This document shows positions 1-10,590 of a stretch of 64,000 nt of DNA, piece after piece (the first letter of the stretch is position 1; the number at the start of each line of letters is the position of its first letter). Below the pieces are notes generated by a model that saw only the letters and a program-made list of their open reading frames with translations, was not told the DNA's origin and did no database searches. The position numbers were made by a program, and so were the translations under genes. The stretch is from Cydia pomonella (taxonomy: Eukaryota > Arthropoda > Insecta > Lepidoptera > Tortricidae): positions 7,613,349 to 7,677,348 of the forward strand of contig NC_084715.1 in assembly GCF_033807575.1 (NCBI RefSeq). Direction: 5' to 3'.

Positions 1-292
1 AGACAAACAATATGAAGATTCCATCCAAGTGTTTGTCTTGACCACCGTGAAAGTCTTATCCCACCTTACTTATACCTTTCATTGTCTAAGTTTTAATTGG
101 TATTTTCTATAAACGATGTTTTCTTGGCTAATTACATAACTATGTAATTAATAGAGTCATTGAGGACATAAGTCGCCTTAAAGAAAAAATGTTGATACAA
201 CATTCAAGTCTGTTCCCTCGTTTCAGTGAAAAGGCATTGTACCCTTTTAGCTCTAGCTGAATGTTGTAATACGTATACAAGGTTACTTAGAC
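1..292. other. AT-rich DNA, no gene seen
   Basis: I see no coding signal, RNA gene or clear repeat here. It ends at the left terminal inverted repeat of the MITE that follows. Confidence 0.5.
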
Positions 293-398
293 CCTTAAGA
301 CTCACACAAACTCGCCATCAAAAAACCTAAAAAAAGTTTTAAAATGAGAGCGGAGTTTCATTTGTATGGTGGCGGCTAAGTTTGTGTGACTTTTAAGG
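293..398. mobile_element. MITE-like element with inverted termini
   Basis: The left end reads ccttaagactcacacaaact and the right end, on the other strand, reads ccttaaaagtcacacaaact. The inner parts of both arms also match (cgccat). The element is about 106 bp and has no coding capacity. This is what a non-autonomous DNA transposon looks like. The superfamily is not clear because I see no certain target duplication. Confidence 0.7.
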
Positions 399-518
399 AT
401 ATATAATTATGCTGTTATTCTAACTTAGGTTTCTTAGGTATAGTAACAAGTATTGGTAAAAAAAGCTTTACAAAAGACCCTTTAAGGTATAATTTACAAA
501 AGCATATTAAATAAAGAT

Positions 519-816
519 AGCGGTGGTGGCCGAGTGAATATGACGTCCGACTTTCAATCGGAGGTCGTGGGTTCAAATCCTGGCTCGTACCAATGAGTTT
601 TTCGGAACTTATATACGAAATATCATTTGATATTTATCACTAGCTTTTCGATGAAGGAAAACATCGTGAGGAAACTTGCACACATCTGCGAAGAAATTCA
701 AAGGTGTATGTGAAGTCCCCAATCCGCATTGGACTAGCGTGGGGACTATAGCCCGCTGCTGTGCCCAGCAGTGGGACGTATATAGGCTGAATTATATATA
801 AATATAATAAATAAAT
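519..816 (+). mobile_element. tRNA-derived SINE with RTE-like tail
   Basis: The head resembles a tRNA: ggtggccgagtg fits a pol III A box and ggttcaaatcc a B box about 45 bases later. The body continues through gtgaggaaac, and the 3' end has gcccagcagtgggac followed by tataggctg and an A/T-rich tail. This tail type is shared with RTE-type LINEs of Lepidoptera, which probably supply the reverse transcriptase in trans. A second, 5'-truncated copy lies at 49243-49505 and matches over the whole body. Compared with that copy, this one lacks about 25 bases around gagccctctcgcgc, shortly before the tail. Transcription by pol III is expected from the family and is not shown by the sequence. Confidence 0.88.
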
Positions 817-876
817 GGACACCTGAAAAAGTAAACGCTTTTTAAATATGTTCCTATTTCCCCATCAATTGAAGAT

Positions 877-900
877 ATGCCAGTATCTAGATACTGGCAT
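877..900. repeat. perfect 24-nt palindrome
   Basis: Two 12-base arms (atgccagtatct and its complement) meet without a spacer. It may be a chance palindrome in AT-rich DNA or the remains of a MITE core. No function can be assigned. Confidence 0.6.
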
Positions 901-1254
901 AGAAATAGAAACGCGGACTGCATTAAATTAGGCGGGTTTATTCCGCATAAATTACAGATCCTGGCCAAACAATTATAAATTTTATAATAAGTTTTTAGAA
1001 CTAATTCGGTATTCGTCCGTTGCCGGTGGAGTAGGTAAAGCCGAGTGTGCAGCGCGTCCCTCGCGGTCTGCCGCTATGACGTCGCGTCTGCGTATGTACT
1101 ACAGTACTCAACCGCATTATTGTGTTTTTAGTGGGTTCAAGTAATTCCGTGAAAAGTTTTTTGTAATATCAACTAATCATCAGTGCTTGCTCCGTTTCGT
1201 TGCCTATAAAACAATTGACTTCCCTTTATCTTGCATAATATCGATTGTCCGAAA
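901..1254. other. no gene seen
   Basis: This stretch is locally more GC-rich around 1020-1090 (ccggtggag, gcgcgtccctcgcggtctgccgc) but has no open frame of note and no repeat that I recognise. Confidence 0.4.
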
Positions 1255-2165
1255 TACACTTCGCATAGCAGTTTTCGCAGAATTTTTTTTAACCAAATGA
1301 TATTTTTGCAAAATTGTATAATTAGCATAACTGTCATGTCGCATAACATTCATTTGACAAAATATTGAATAGCAGAATAATAAGATCGTAGATTTTACTT
1401 TCGCAGAATTTCATGTAGCATAAATTACATTCCACCGAATTTGTAATGGCATACTGTTATTAATATTATCGCCGACTTTAAATTCGCAGAATTTTATGCA
1501 GCACAATAAATCCTGCGACCCCTATACAAAAGGAACTGCTGCCAAAACTGTAGGTTAGGTTAGGTTTGAACAGAGACCCCTACAAAATAAGAACTGCTGC
1601 CAGAACTGTAGGTTAGGTTAGGTTAGAACTGCGACCCCTACAAAATAAGAACTGCTGCCAGAACTGTAGGTTAGGTTTGAACAGCGAGCCCTTCAAAATA
1701 AGAACTGCCAGAACTGTAGTTTAGGTTATGTTAGAACTGCGACCCCTACAAAATAAGAACTACTCAATAGGAACTGCCTTCAGAAATATTTTAATTGCAA
1801 TTAGCGGATCGGGTATGCAAAATTAATTATTATTCTCATCAACATTATGCCAAATGCTTAAAAAAAATTGCGATATAACAGTGTGTCTAAGAAAATTGTG
1901 CGAAATAACAGTATGCCAAGTAAGTCATATGCAACACAATTTTCGGCTAAACCATTATTCGATTATAGGATTATTATTCAAATTAACATTATGCTATTGC
2001 ATTATTCTGCTTAGGAAAATTGAGCCAAATAATAGTATGCCAACAAATTAATGCAAAAAGTAATTCTGCGAAATGATAATTCTGTTAAGGGTTGTTATGC
2101 GAAGGTACAATATGACAATAATTTTTCTGCAACATATTAGTAATCCAAAACAACCGACTTATTTA
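1255..2165. repeat. field of degenerate short repeats
   Basis: The short motifs cgcagaattt, tgcgaaataaca, tatgccaa and gcataac recur many times at irregular spacing of about 25-40 bases across this block. Examples are near 1275, 1400, 1485, 1890 and 2065. The motifs surround the TTAGG-containing minisatellite. The pattern suggests a decayed array of a roughly 30 bp unit, or the inside of a non-autonomous transposon. The 65-codon open frame at 1854-2051 falls inside the array and is not evidence of a gene. Confidence 0.65.
1515..1767 (+). repeat. minisatellite with TTAGG motifs
   Basis: Four complete units start at 1515, 1573, 1631 and 1684, and a partial fifth starts at 1739, giving periods of 58, 58, 53 and 55 bases. 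Each unit opens with gcgacccctacaaaataaga, continues through gaactgctgccagaactgta and ends in one or more ggttagg repeats. TTAGG is the usual arthropod telomere repeat. Here it occurs only two or three times per unit, so this is an interstitial minisatellite and not a telomere. Confidence 0.88.
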
Positions 2166-2865
2166 AACATTTTGGTCTACGATCCCTAAAAACATATTCG
2201 TTAGTAAAAACACGGTGCATATGTGAAATGAAAATGAATACTCCGAGGGTAACTAGCATTACGAACTTCTACCGGCGTGGCTCGAAAAGTTTCGGTTGGC
2301 ATTTCTGAATATATTACGTTACTTTCATGAATATTTATGGTACAACATGCATTCCACAATTGGTGTAAAATGCTGTTATCTATTTCCGGATTTTAACAGA
2401 CGGCTTGTCCTACTACTCGTAATTTTGTAGTGTTTGTTTGTGGAAATATTCTTAGTTATGTATTATAACGACTTAAATATAATTAATTTTTGGTCGTACA
2501 TCATTAATAATAATTTACCTACGACCAAATTGTCAGGAGTTTTAAAACAGGGCAAATTATTATTAATACAGTAAGTTTATATATTAGCGTTTGCATCAAA
2601 TCCAAAATTTGTGATGTTGGCCTAATGAAGAATCAAAATTTGTGACCTCGAGTGCTGAACGCAACTTTGTCAAAAATTAAGAAAACCGTTTCTGATAGTA
2701 TCTTCTCAGGGCATTTTTAAAGTAGACTTGTTACAATACAAGACTAGAATTGACTCTGTAGACCTAATAGTTTCCAAGATAATAAAGCCTTTCAAAGATT
2801 ATATTTTTTTTTGAGCTTGAATTAGTAGGGCAAGCAAGTGCAGTGAATAGGCAATTATTTCTCAG
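2166..2865. other. AT-rich DNA, no gene seen
   Basis: There is no supported gene. The text aatttgtga appears twice near 2610 and 2640, too short to define a repeat. Confidence 0.4.
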
Positions 2866-3180
2866 GCGATGTCGCTTGGCACGATTTTTCCTGAGTTGGC
2901 CTAGTAGCCACGAGATCGTACCGTGCCCATCCCCCAAAAAGAGGGGGGAAACGGTCGGCTCACCAGGTCCAATCTATGCTGCTCTTCCTGCTCTTGGCAA
3001 CTAGGGCAAGTTATATATCATTTTATGCCCTCCGGGCGGAAAGCGTCAACTTTGCTCCCGCTGCGCTAAACGAAGTTGCCGCTTTCCGCCTCCGTCGAGC
3101 AGAAATATAGTATGCGCACCACGGGACAAAACGTAATATGATATTGCAATGCCCTCCCAGCGTCCATATTACTCTGTGAC
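2866..3180. repeat. GC-richer block with a strong hairpin
   Basis: The block stands out from its AT-rich surroundings. Within it, 3035-3090 forms a stem: ggcggaaagcgtcaactt on the left pairs with aagttgccgctttccgcc on the right with one mismatch, across a 20-base loop. It looks like a piece of a transposable element, but I do not recognise the family. Confidence 0.5.
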
Positions 3181-3545
3181 ACACACATTACCTAGCCTAT
3201 CTACCGACCTATACCTAGCCTGCTACCCAGTAACTAAGTACACTAAGGTTGCATAAATAACTAAAATGACTACCTATGTCTAACTAATTGGTTAACTTTG
3301 CATACACTCCCCGATGTTGCACGTTTGCCCGATAGCCTGTTACAAACAGAACAATGCAAACGTAATTTTGCTGCCTGCTTGAAGTACCTTCAAAGGTTAT
3401 TAAGGTTCTAGTCCTACACTGGGTCTTGACGTAGTGATATTTGACTCTGACGAAAAACGTGGTGGGGAGCTCAAAGGGATCTGCGCATGATATGACAATA
3501 ATTATTGTAAAGTATAAAGGGGAACAAAATAATAGGAATAGGAAA

Positions 3546-3815
3546 AACCGGCCAAGTGCGAGTCGGATTATAGCACGAAGGATTCTGTACCATTACGCAA
3601 ACGCAAAAAACAGCAAAAAAATCACATCTGTTGTATGGGACTACTTAAATATTTGTTCTTAATAACTGTTTTTAGTATTTGTTGTTATAGCGGCAACAAA
3701 AATACATCATCTGTGAAAAATTTACCTGGTAACAGACAGAAAGACATACGGACAGTGGAGTCTTAGTAATACGGTCCCGTTTTTACTCTTTGGGTACGAC
3801 ACCTTAAAAACTGGA
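3546..3815 (+). mobile_element. lepidopteran interspersed repeat (ccggccaagtgcgagtcgg type)
   Basis: It begins ccggccaagtgcgagtcgg, continues through tctgtaccattacgca and tagcggcaac, has runs of gacagacagaaag-like text, and ends at ggtcccgtttttac and tttgggtacg. I know this architecture as a very common lepidopteran repeat. An inverted partner lies at 5607-5784. The 73-codon open frame at 3441-3662 runs through the repeat and is fortuitous. Confidence 0.75.
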
Positions 3816-5606
3816 CTTAACTGGTAAAAAATACTGAAATTTAATTGAGTATATTGCCATTTATCATTAAATAATTGTAAATTCTGTACATATAAGTAAA
3901 TAAGTTTGACGTCTGTATTAATACAAATAAGTTTTTATTGGAATTCTACAGTGATGGGTAACATTTTTCCTTAAAATTGTTATAAATTGTTATAAATTAT
4001 TCTCTCAAATAACTATAATTTCAAAAATTAAACTATTTTATTTAAATTTGTCTATGGTATAGGACTGTAGGTGCATAAGATGCTCAGTTTCAGTCAAATA
4101 TATATTTTGAAATAGTTTTACCGACAGATAAGCAACGTAACGGGCTGTTAACAGAAAATCTTAAAATACACCCTATATTTAAAATCAAAATAAATTTTAA
4201 TTTTTCGCACTTCCATGTTTTAATAACACCGAAAGATTAAACAGAATTTTAATTACCTTCCTAACTTAATAACGTTTTTTTACTCGTAACGTCGAAATTC
4301 TGAGTAAAGGAGAGGAAATCAAGCGAAGATTCAATTAAATTCTCCATCGAACGGCTCCAACATCAAATTATCAAACGTCAATTTTAATTAATAAGCTGAT
4401 ACGTATAAACTTCATTCAAAAATATTTAATTAATAAACTGTGTCATATCGGGCCGGGTGGGGCTTGTAACTGGAGCAAAAAATTAAAATTTTCACCACCA
4501 TTTATTCAGCTATTTTAAAAATAACTTGCGTTGATTTTTTGTACACTTTAAAGTTTATTAAGACGCAATGTATGTACCTATTGCGAATTTTGTAATGTTC
4601 AAGGCGTGACAAGCAACGTCAATTAAATGATGATGGCGAACAGATAATATTTAATTTGTATGAAAAGTAGGAAGTTTAATAACTTCGTAATTTTTTAAAG
4701 TTATTGAAGAATATTGCATTCGTTTGAGAAGTTAATACAATGTATGTTTTAATTATTATTATTGTCTGTCTTTCCTTGATCTCGGAACCATGGGGTCCCG
4801 GACATTTGGATGGCGTGAGTGGGGCCGAAGCCAATACGTAGAAGCCCCTTGTAATAGACAAATTTTCTAAATATAATTTGACACCAACCGCCCCTTATCC
4901 CTTACTTTTATCCCCTTAGATTTAGCCTTAGACATACCTACTGACAGACATTAAAATTTTAAAGGATACTCGTAAAATGTATAAAATGTAAATAAATAAA
5001 AAAACCTTTACTTATTCGTTGCAATGATTTTTCGACAAGATATAACATATCGTGTACAGAAAACACGTTATGTTATATACCATTTTTGCCGTATTTAACC
5101 AAAAGTCACATTACAACATTTTTTGCTCCGTAGTTAAAATCGGCCTGGTTATATGGGCCTACGGTGTATAAATGGGTTAGGTCCAATGAGCAATTTTTCA
5201 ATCTGTATACTATAATATTTGTATTTCATCTACTACTCATCCCTGACAAAATTTCCGGTTCTATTTCGATTTAGCTGTTTACTTTCCCCAATAGCAATCT
5301 TTACGGATTTCCGCATTCAGGATTTAATCGCTTAACGTAAAGCGATGCGTAGAAATAATATTGCAGTATTCACAAAAGCTTATTTATTTTATCTTAATAT
5401 TTTTCCGTTGAGAGGGGCGTAAATCCAGGAAATTAGAAGGAAAATAAAATGGCGCACCGGGTGAAATTGCGACAGAAGATATGGCTCCCTCGCGGGTTTT
5501 TACCTTTTTACCTCGATTACTCTGAAAACATCTAGAAAAAAAAAGTAAAAACCTTCTGATAAAAATTTTGCTCGTCAGATCTTACTTCTATGTCATTAGC
5601 TATTTT
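3816..5606. other. AT-rich DNA, no gene seen
   Basis: I find no supported gene here. Short frames, such as the 61-codon one at 4676-4861 on the minus strand, have no recognisable domain. Confidence 0.4.
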
Positions 5607-5784
5607 TAGGGTTCCGTACCCAAAGGGTAACTGGAGCCTATTACTAAGATTCCGCTGTCCGTCCGTCTGTTCGTCTGTCCAGGCTAGACACTTGAAATTT
5701 TCAGAGATGATGCATTTCTGATGCCGCTTTAACAAAAAATACTAAAAAGTACGGCGGGCGAGTCCGAGTCGCACTTGTCCGGTT
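5607..5784 (-). mobile_element. inverted copy of the ccggccaagtgcgagtcgg repeat
   Basis: On the plus strand it reads gggttccgtacccaaagggt, then gtccgtccgtctgttcgtct, and ends gagtcgcacttgtccggtt. This is the reverse complement of the element at 3546-3815. It is shorter inside, so the two copies have different internal deletions. The 67-codon minus-strand frame at 5532-5735 is part of it. Confidence 0.75.
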
Positions 5785-5930
5785 ATAAAAATTATAATGC
5801 ACGGTAATGACACCCAACTGGAAATAAATGAAAATTTGATATGTGTGTCATGTCGATATTTTTATATATCGAGCCAACTTAACGCTTTTGTGGCTTTGGT
5901 TGGATTCTGCCCTTGAAAATAATATTTATA

Positions 5931-6108
5931 CGGCCCGATTCGAAGAATGAGATACGATAACGATAAGTTCTGTTTTAGATAAGTTCTCATTTAGATATCG
6001 TTTGCATGTCGTATAATTGACAGAAGCAGCTCGATTCGGGTAACCAATGTCACTTTGACGTCTTTCCAAGATTTCAAACGAGTCTTAATCATTCTTCGAA
6101 TCGGGCCG
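5931..6108. mobile_element. MITE with cggcccgattcgaagaatg termini
   Basis: The left end, cggcccgattcgaagaatg, is exactly complementary to the right end, cattcttcgaatcgggccg. The element is 178 bp and non-coding. A longer, diverged relative at 58850-59109 shares internal text such as gcagctcgattcgggtaacc (in the opposite orientation there) and the atgagaacttatctaaa segment. The class is a DNA-transposon-derived MITE. The parent transposase is not in this window. Confidence 0.88.
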
Positions 6109-6896
6109 ATAGTCTTGTTTTTTTGTGTTTTTTTTTTATTTATTTATACAAACTTGATTTTTGCATTAGCCCCCTCGCAACTTCGCGACGGCGGTTAATA
6201 TCTACTATCTTTTCATGACCTATTGAGCATAACCTTGTCAGATCTGCAAACCAGATTTTTTTTTACCAAAAGATTAAAGAAGTTTTTTTTATTCAAAAAC
6301 CGCTACCTAAAACTTGTCTAGAAGAGATTGTTTTTAGCGATAAGACCGCCTGTTGTTACCTCTTACTAAGGTGCTGTATTCTTTGTTTTTCTGTATTGAG
6401 GTGAGCAATAAATAGTATTTGAATTATTTTGTAATCTTTATCATACGACATACATAACAGCGTCATAATTGATATTCGAAATGGGTTTTAGTTGGTACTT
6501 AATAACAATTTCCAGAATTACAAAAAAAGTGAGGTTTAATTTTCAACCAAATATACCTATAACCAAATACGTAGTTGAGGTAAGGTAGCCAGATAGTTGA
6601 GGTAAAAGGGAAGGGACACAACATTTTCGTTGCGACACGATACTACTGAATCTAATAATCTTTTGTCATAACTGGCACAACGAATATGGTTTATCGATTG
6701 TTTCTCTAGACGATACCTATTTTTTTTTCTTTTTTTAATTTATTTAGGCAACAAACAGTCTTATACAAAAAATAATGTAATAATAAGCAATGTGTTAATA
6801 GACCTTGAGTGCCCTACCTTAATGCCCTACCCTACCTTAAATTATAACTTATTGACCAAAGTAAAATTGTAAAGTAACTTAAAGTTTTAAACAAAA
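6109..6896. other. AT-rich DNA, no gene seen
   Basis: Several poly-T runs and the locally repeated text taatgccctaccctacctta near 6815-6840 are all that stands out. Confidence 0.4.
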
Positions 6897-7040
6897 CGTA
6901 CTGTCAACCAATTTGATTCCTAGGCCACTATAGAACCATGCCATAATGACTTCTACGACAGTGCTTATTGAGTGATGCGTGTCAAGTATCTAGTAGTTAA
7001 AGCGACAAGGTTCTATAGTGGCAAATTGGTTGACTGTACG
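6897..7040. mobile_element. MITE with gtcaaccaatttg termini
   Basis: The left terminus, cgtactgtcaaccaatttg, followed by ccactatagaacc, mirrors the right side ggttctatagtgg, caaattggttgac, tgtacg. The left arm has an 8-base insertion between the two matching blocks. The size is 144 bp and there is no coding capacity. Confidence 0.82.
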
Positions 7041-10000
7041 TGATACGTACCAGTTCGGCATATTGATATGTGTTGCACTTGTTAAGTGCCTCCTTTACAA
7101 TGTCTGTATCGTCACAACTCACGTTATATTAATATAAACTAACACGATCTTCACATTCTATTTAATTTTCAACCGGGAATTTATCACGTGCAATTACTTT
7201 TATTATTTGTGCAGTAGTTAAGTAAAGTTGACGTTGAAAGTAAGTAGGTACATAAGATAAATTCCCGTTTTATTTTAAACAATACATTTTAATATTTAAT
7301 TGTGGTTCAGTGTTTTTCATAATGATGAAATGGCAAATTTGCAGATCGACATTATTATTATTACTAAAGAGTAAATAGTAAATTAAAAAACTAAAACCTC
7401 CAATATTAGTCATACGTATTATTTTAAATTGGATAAGTATCCAATAATGAATAATTCAAATTTTATTCAAAATCAGCATCAAAGGATTCGACAGATAGTG
7501 AAAGTATCTATAAGTACCTAATTCAAAAGTTTCTGTTACCCTAAATAAATTATAAGTTTATCAATATTTTGTGGGGATATTATTTCTATATACGCGTATT
7601 TCATTATGACAAGAATAACTTTTGTGTATTATATTTCCTTATAAAAATACTATAATCATTAATATTTTATCTGTATGATATAAGTCTGTTCTTATCCTTA
7701 GTAAGTGTATTAATGCATAAAATTACCAATATTAAATATATTACTACTATACTTGCGAGATACTAGGTATAAGTAGCCATATTGACATCTTTTCCGTAAT
7801 TATTTTATTTGATATTGTATAATTATTTCTCAGTATTTATTTGATATTGTGATTAATTTATTATGTAATTGATATTTAATGTTTTTTTTTCTGTCTTGAC
7901 ATTGTTATTTTTTTTTCTCTTTATTTTCATTCTATATAATAAATAGTTGACGATCATAATATAAATTCATATAGATTAGCTTGAAATAATTTATATTGCA
8001 ATTTAATATTATGAAATAAATAAATCTAATCTAAAATCTAATATATTTATCATTTAAGCAAAGATAAAAATATTATTATTGGCAGTTTTTTCATACCTAA
8101 GAACCAATTCACCAAACATCCGTTTTAAGAATTCAAATAGTCAAGTATCAAAACCCACGTACCTTTTTTAATTGCGCCAAATAAACATAACTCCAGAACT
8201 AACCGTCAATTGAATCACAAAAAAAAAAACAAAACACTCAGGCAGGAAAACACGAAGGGTAAGAACCGAGTAAGACGCGATGTTTTCAAGAGCAAGCGAC
8301 GCGGCCGGTCTGCTCGAGGAACGCGGAGCAACTGAAGGGTAGCATGTAGTAGGCACCGTGCCGATGTAAAGCCTAGCTTACTGGCTTAAGGGTTTCTAGA
8401 GAAAAATCGACATTCTTAAACAGATTCCGTACTACTATTTTGTCATTAAAACGTAAGTTTTTCCACAGTTAATATACCTAATATGTCAGAAAAGATGTTC
8501 CGCCGGAGAACATATCAAGCAAGTTCTACTTGATGAAGGTAAAATCCGTAAAAGGTAGCAAATTTTAATTTGACTATTTTAGAAAACCTACAAGAATCTT
8601 ATGTGGGGTCAAAAAGGTAATAAATATTATTAAGTAGTGTGAAGTATTTACTAGATTTAGTTTTTTTTATTATTTTAACTTTGTAATTGAAGTCCATTCT
8701 TCTAGGCGACATCGAAAAGCTCTTTAATAAAGAAAAAAAACTAAGGACACAATCGTGCTCTACAGGCTACGGGCGTAGCGCTACGAGCGTAGTAGCGAGT
8801 AATAAATAAAGCACTCAAAGTTTGGACGGTAGTCGTTTACACTTAACAAAGTGAAGTTCAAAGAGCGAGTAACATCTTGCACAATCCAAACTTCAGAATT
8901 TGCATGTACAGTCCTCGCCTGTAGTTTAGGCGGGCAAGCTTGTGAGCGGTAATCAGATTCTTGAAGTCTGTTATGGTTTTGATATTACTAAGATCACGAT
9001 CGGTCGTGCTTTATGGTGCAAGCAAACTCACTGCGATTAGTGTTAAGGTCACGGTCAAAAATTGTATAATCTGCATGCCGCTATATATCTCATCTTTATT
9101 TAATTGTAATGGTAATAAGTACGTATGAGAGTTGAATCAATTAATCAGCATTTGTGAACTACAAGCGAATTACTGAAGTGTTAGACATACATATTACAAA
9201 ACGCAGTTTCAGATACATTAATAGGCTTAACTTAACCTAAACTTTAAATGAATCCATAGTTAGTATAATGATTTCAGAATAAAATTAAAAAGTCCTATCC
9301 TAGGTTTCAATTAAAGAAAATCTTACGGAACGAAATATTACATTATGAAGATAAAAAGAATTCTAAAACTCAGTACGTATTTGAAAACGGGATCTTAAGT
9401 ACCTAGTGATAAATTTAATATCGCATGAGTGCATTTTCAAAGACCTGGATGGAGGCCGATTGTGTATTGCCAAATTGATACGTGTTTATCTTGTTTTGAT
9501 ACGACGTTAACCGTGAGCACCAATCCGCATAACGAGTCACGATTATTGGTACAGCAACGTGAGCAGCAGCGATGGTTTGTATTGGTTGGTGAGGCATCTG
9601 ATGTCATCAGATAAGGCATATCGATCACGCTTATTGGTACCTTCTGTCAATATATCAATTTTGGTTGAAGAATTTTTTCTGACTTGATCGTCTCATCGGA
9701 AGATTAGTGCTGGATGTCAACAGAAATATGCCGAGATGAAGCCATTTCGTGACATTTTACTCGTTTTCTTACCTTGTTTCTTTTATGTAATAAAATATGT
9801 CTATTTTTATTTCTATTTAAATTTAAACTAACAGCTAACATAATCTAATCCATAACTGTTTGATAACAAGAAAATACTATCTGAATAGGCCTTCGCACAC
9901 GACTCAAGCTCGTATCAAAATCAGATGAAAACCATATCAGATCATTAAAACAGAATCAGCTTCGTTGGCTCTAGTTCACGTTAATTTTAATATTATAGAA

Positions 10001-10420
10001 CCCTAGAGGCGCGGACGCTGTAGCAAATTATAAAAACTACTTGAATATTCTTGGAACGATAGAAATTCTTATTTCTACTTTAGCGTAGGTAATTTCGACA
10101 CTTAATATGCTCTCTTAAATGTAGGTAATTATTTGAGACGTTATTAAAGACTTTCTCAATTGCTTGACTTTAATAAAAAATGGTAATTAGATTTTTATTT
10201 GAAAGGTTAAAAGAAAATGAGTTAATTTGGAAAGCTGGGCCCAACGGAGTGTTTTTTTTTTTTCAAAAACCTTTTGTTGATGTTTTATCTTTCAAAAACC
10301 TTTTTTATCGGAAAAACATGAAAAAAGTAATTAAATCAAAGGACTAAACAGGATACAAAAGGCAAAGCGCCTCCTAGTTTAAACGGTAATTACCTTGCTT
10401 ACGACGCATTAATTTGCGTG
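7041..10420. other. AT-rich intergenic or intronic DNA
   Basis: There is no supported gene in these 3.4 kb. A short GC-richer patch at 9430-9640 gives three overlapping 60-63 codon frames on both strands, none with a recognisable motif. The block at 8755-8810 has local repeats of gggcgtagcgctacgagcgt-like text. Confidence 0.45.
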
Positions 10421-10424
10421 TTTA

Positions 10425-10590
10425 TTACAGACATTTGTTCCTGAGTATGGATGTGTTCTATACATGCAAGTATTTGTATCTATGTATATTATTATATCGC
10501 CGTCTAGTACTCACTAGCGTTATTGAGCTTACTCTGGGTGTAGGTACGCTTATTGTAAAGATTGTCGTATAACATTCATTATTATATAAT
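10425..10590 (+). mobile_element. body of a SINE-like repeat, headless
   Basis: The text cagacatttgttcctgagta, then ggatgtgttctat, then tgagcttactctgggt matches the body of the repeat at 62385-62640 (gatatttcttcctgagtcat, ggatgttttctatg, cagcttactgtgggac). The tRNA-like head present there is absent here. This is a diverged, 5'-truncated copy. Confidence 0.65.

Noticed and set aside
1515..1767. Possible telomere or chromosome end
   Set aside because: TTAGG occurs only two to three times per unit within a longer minisatellite, with ordinary sequence on both sides.
9415..9628. Three overlapping 60-63 codon frames on both strands
   Set aside because: Mutually overlapping frames in a GC-richer patch are expected by chance; none has a domain.
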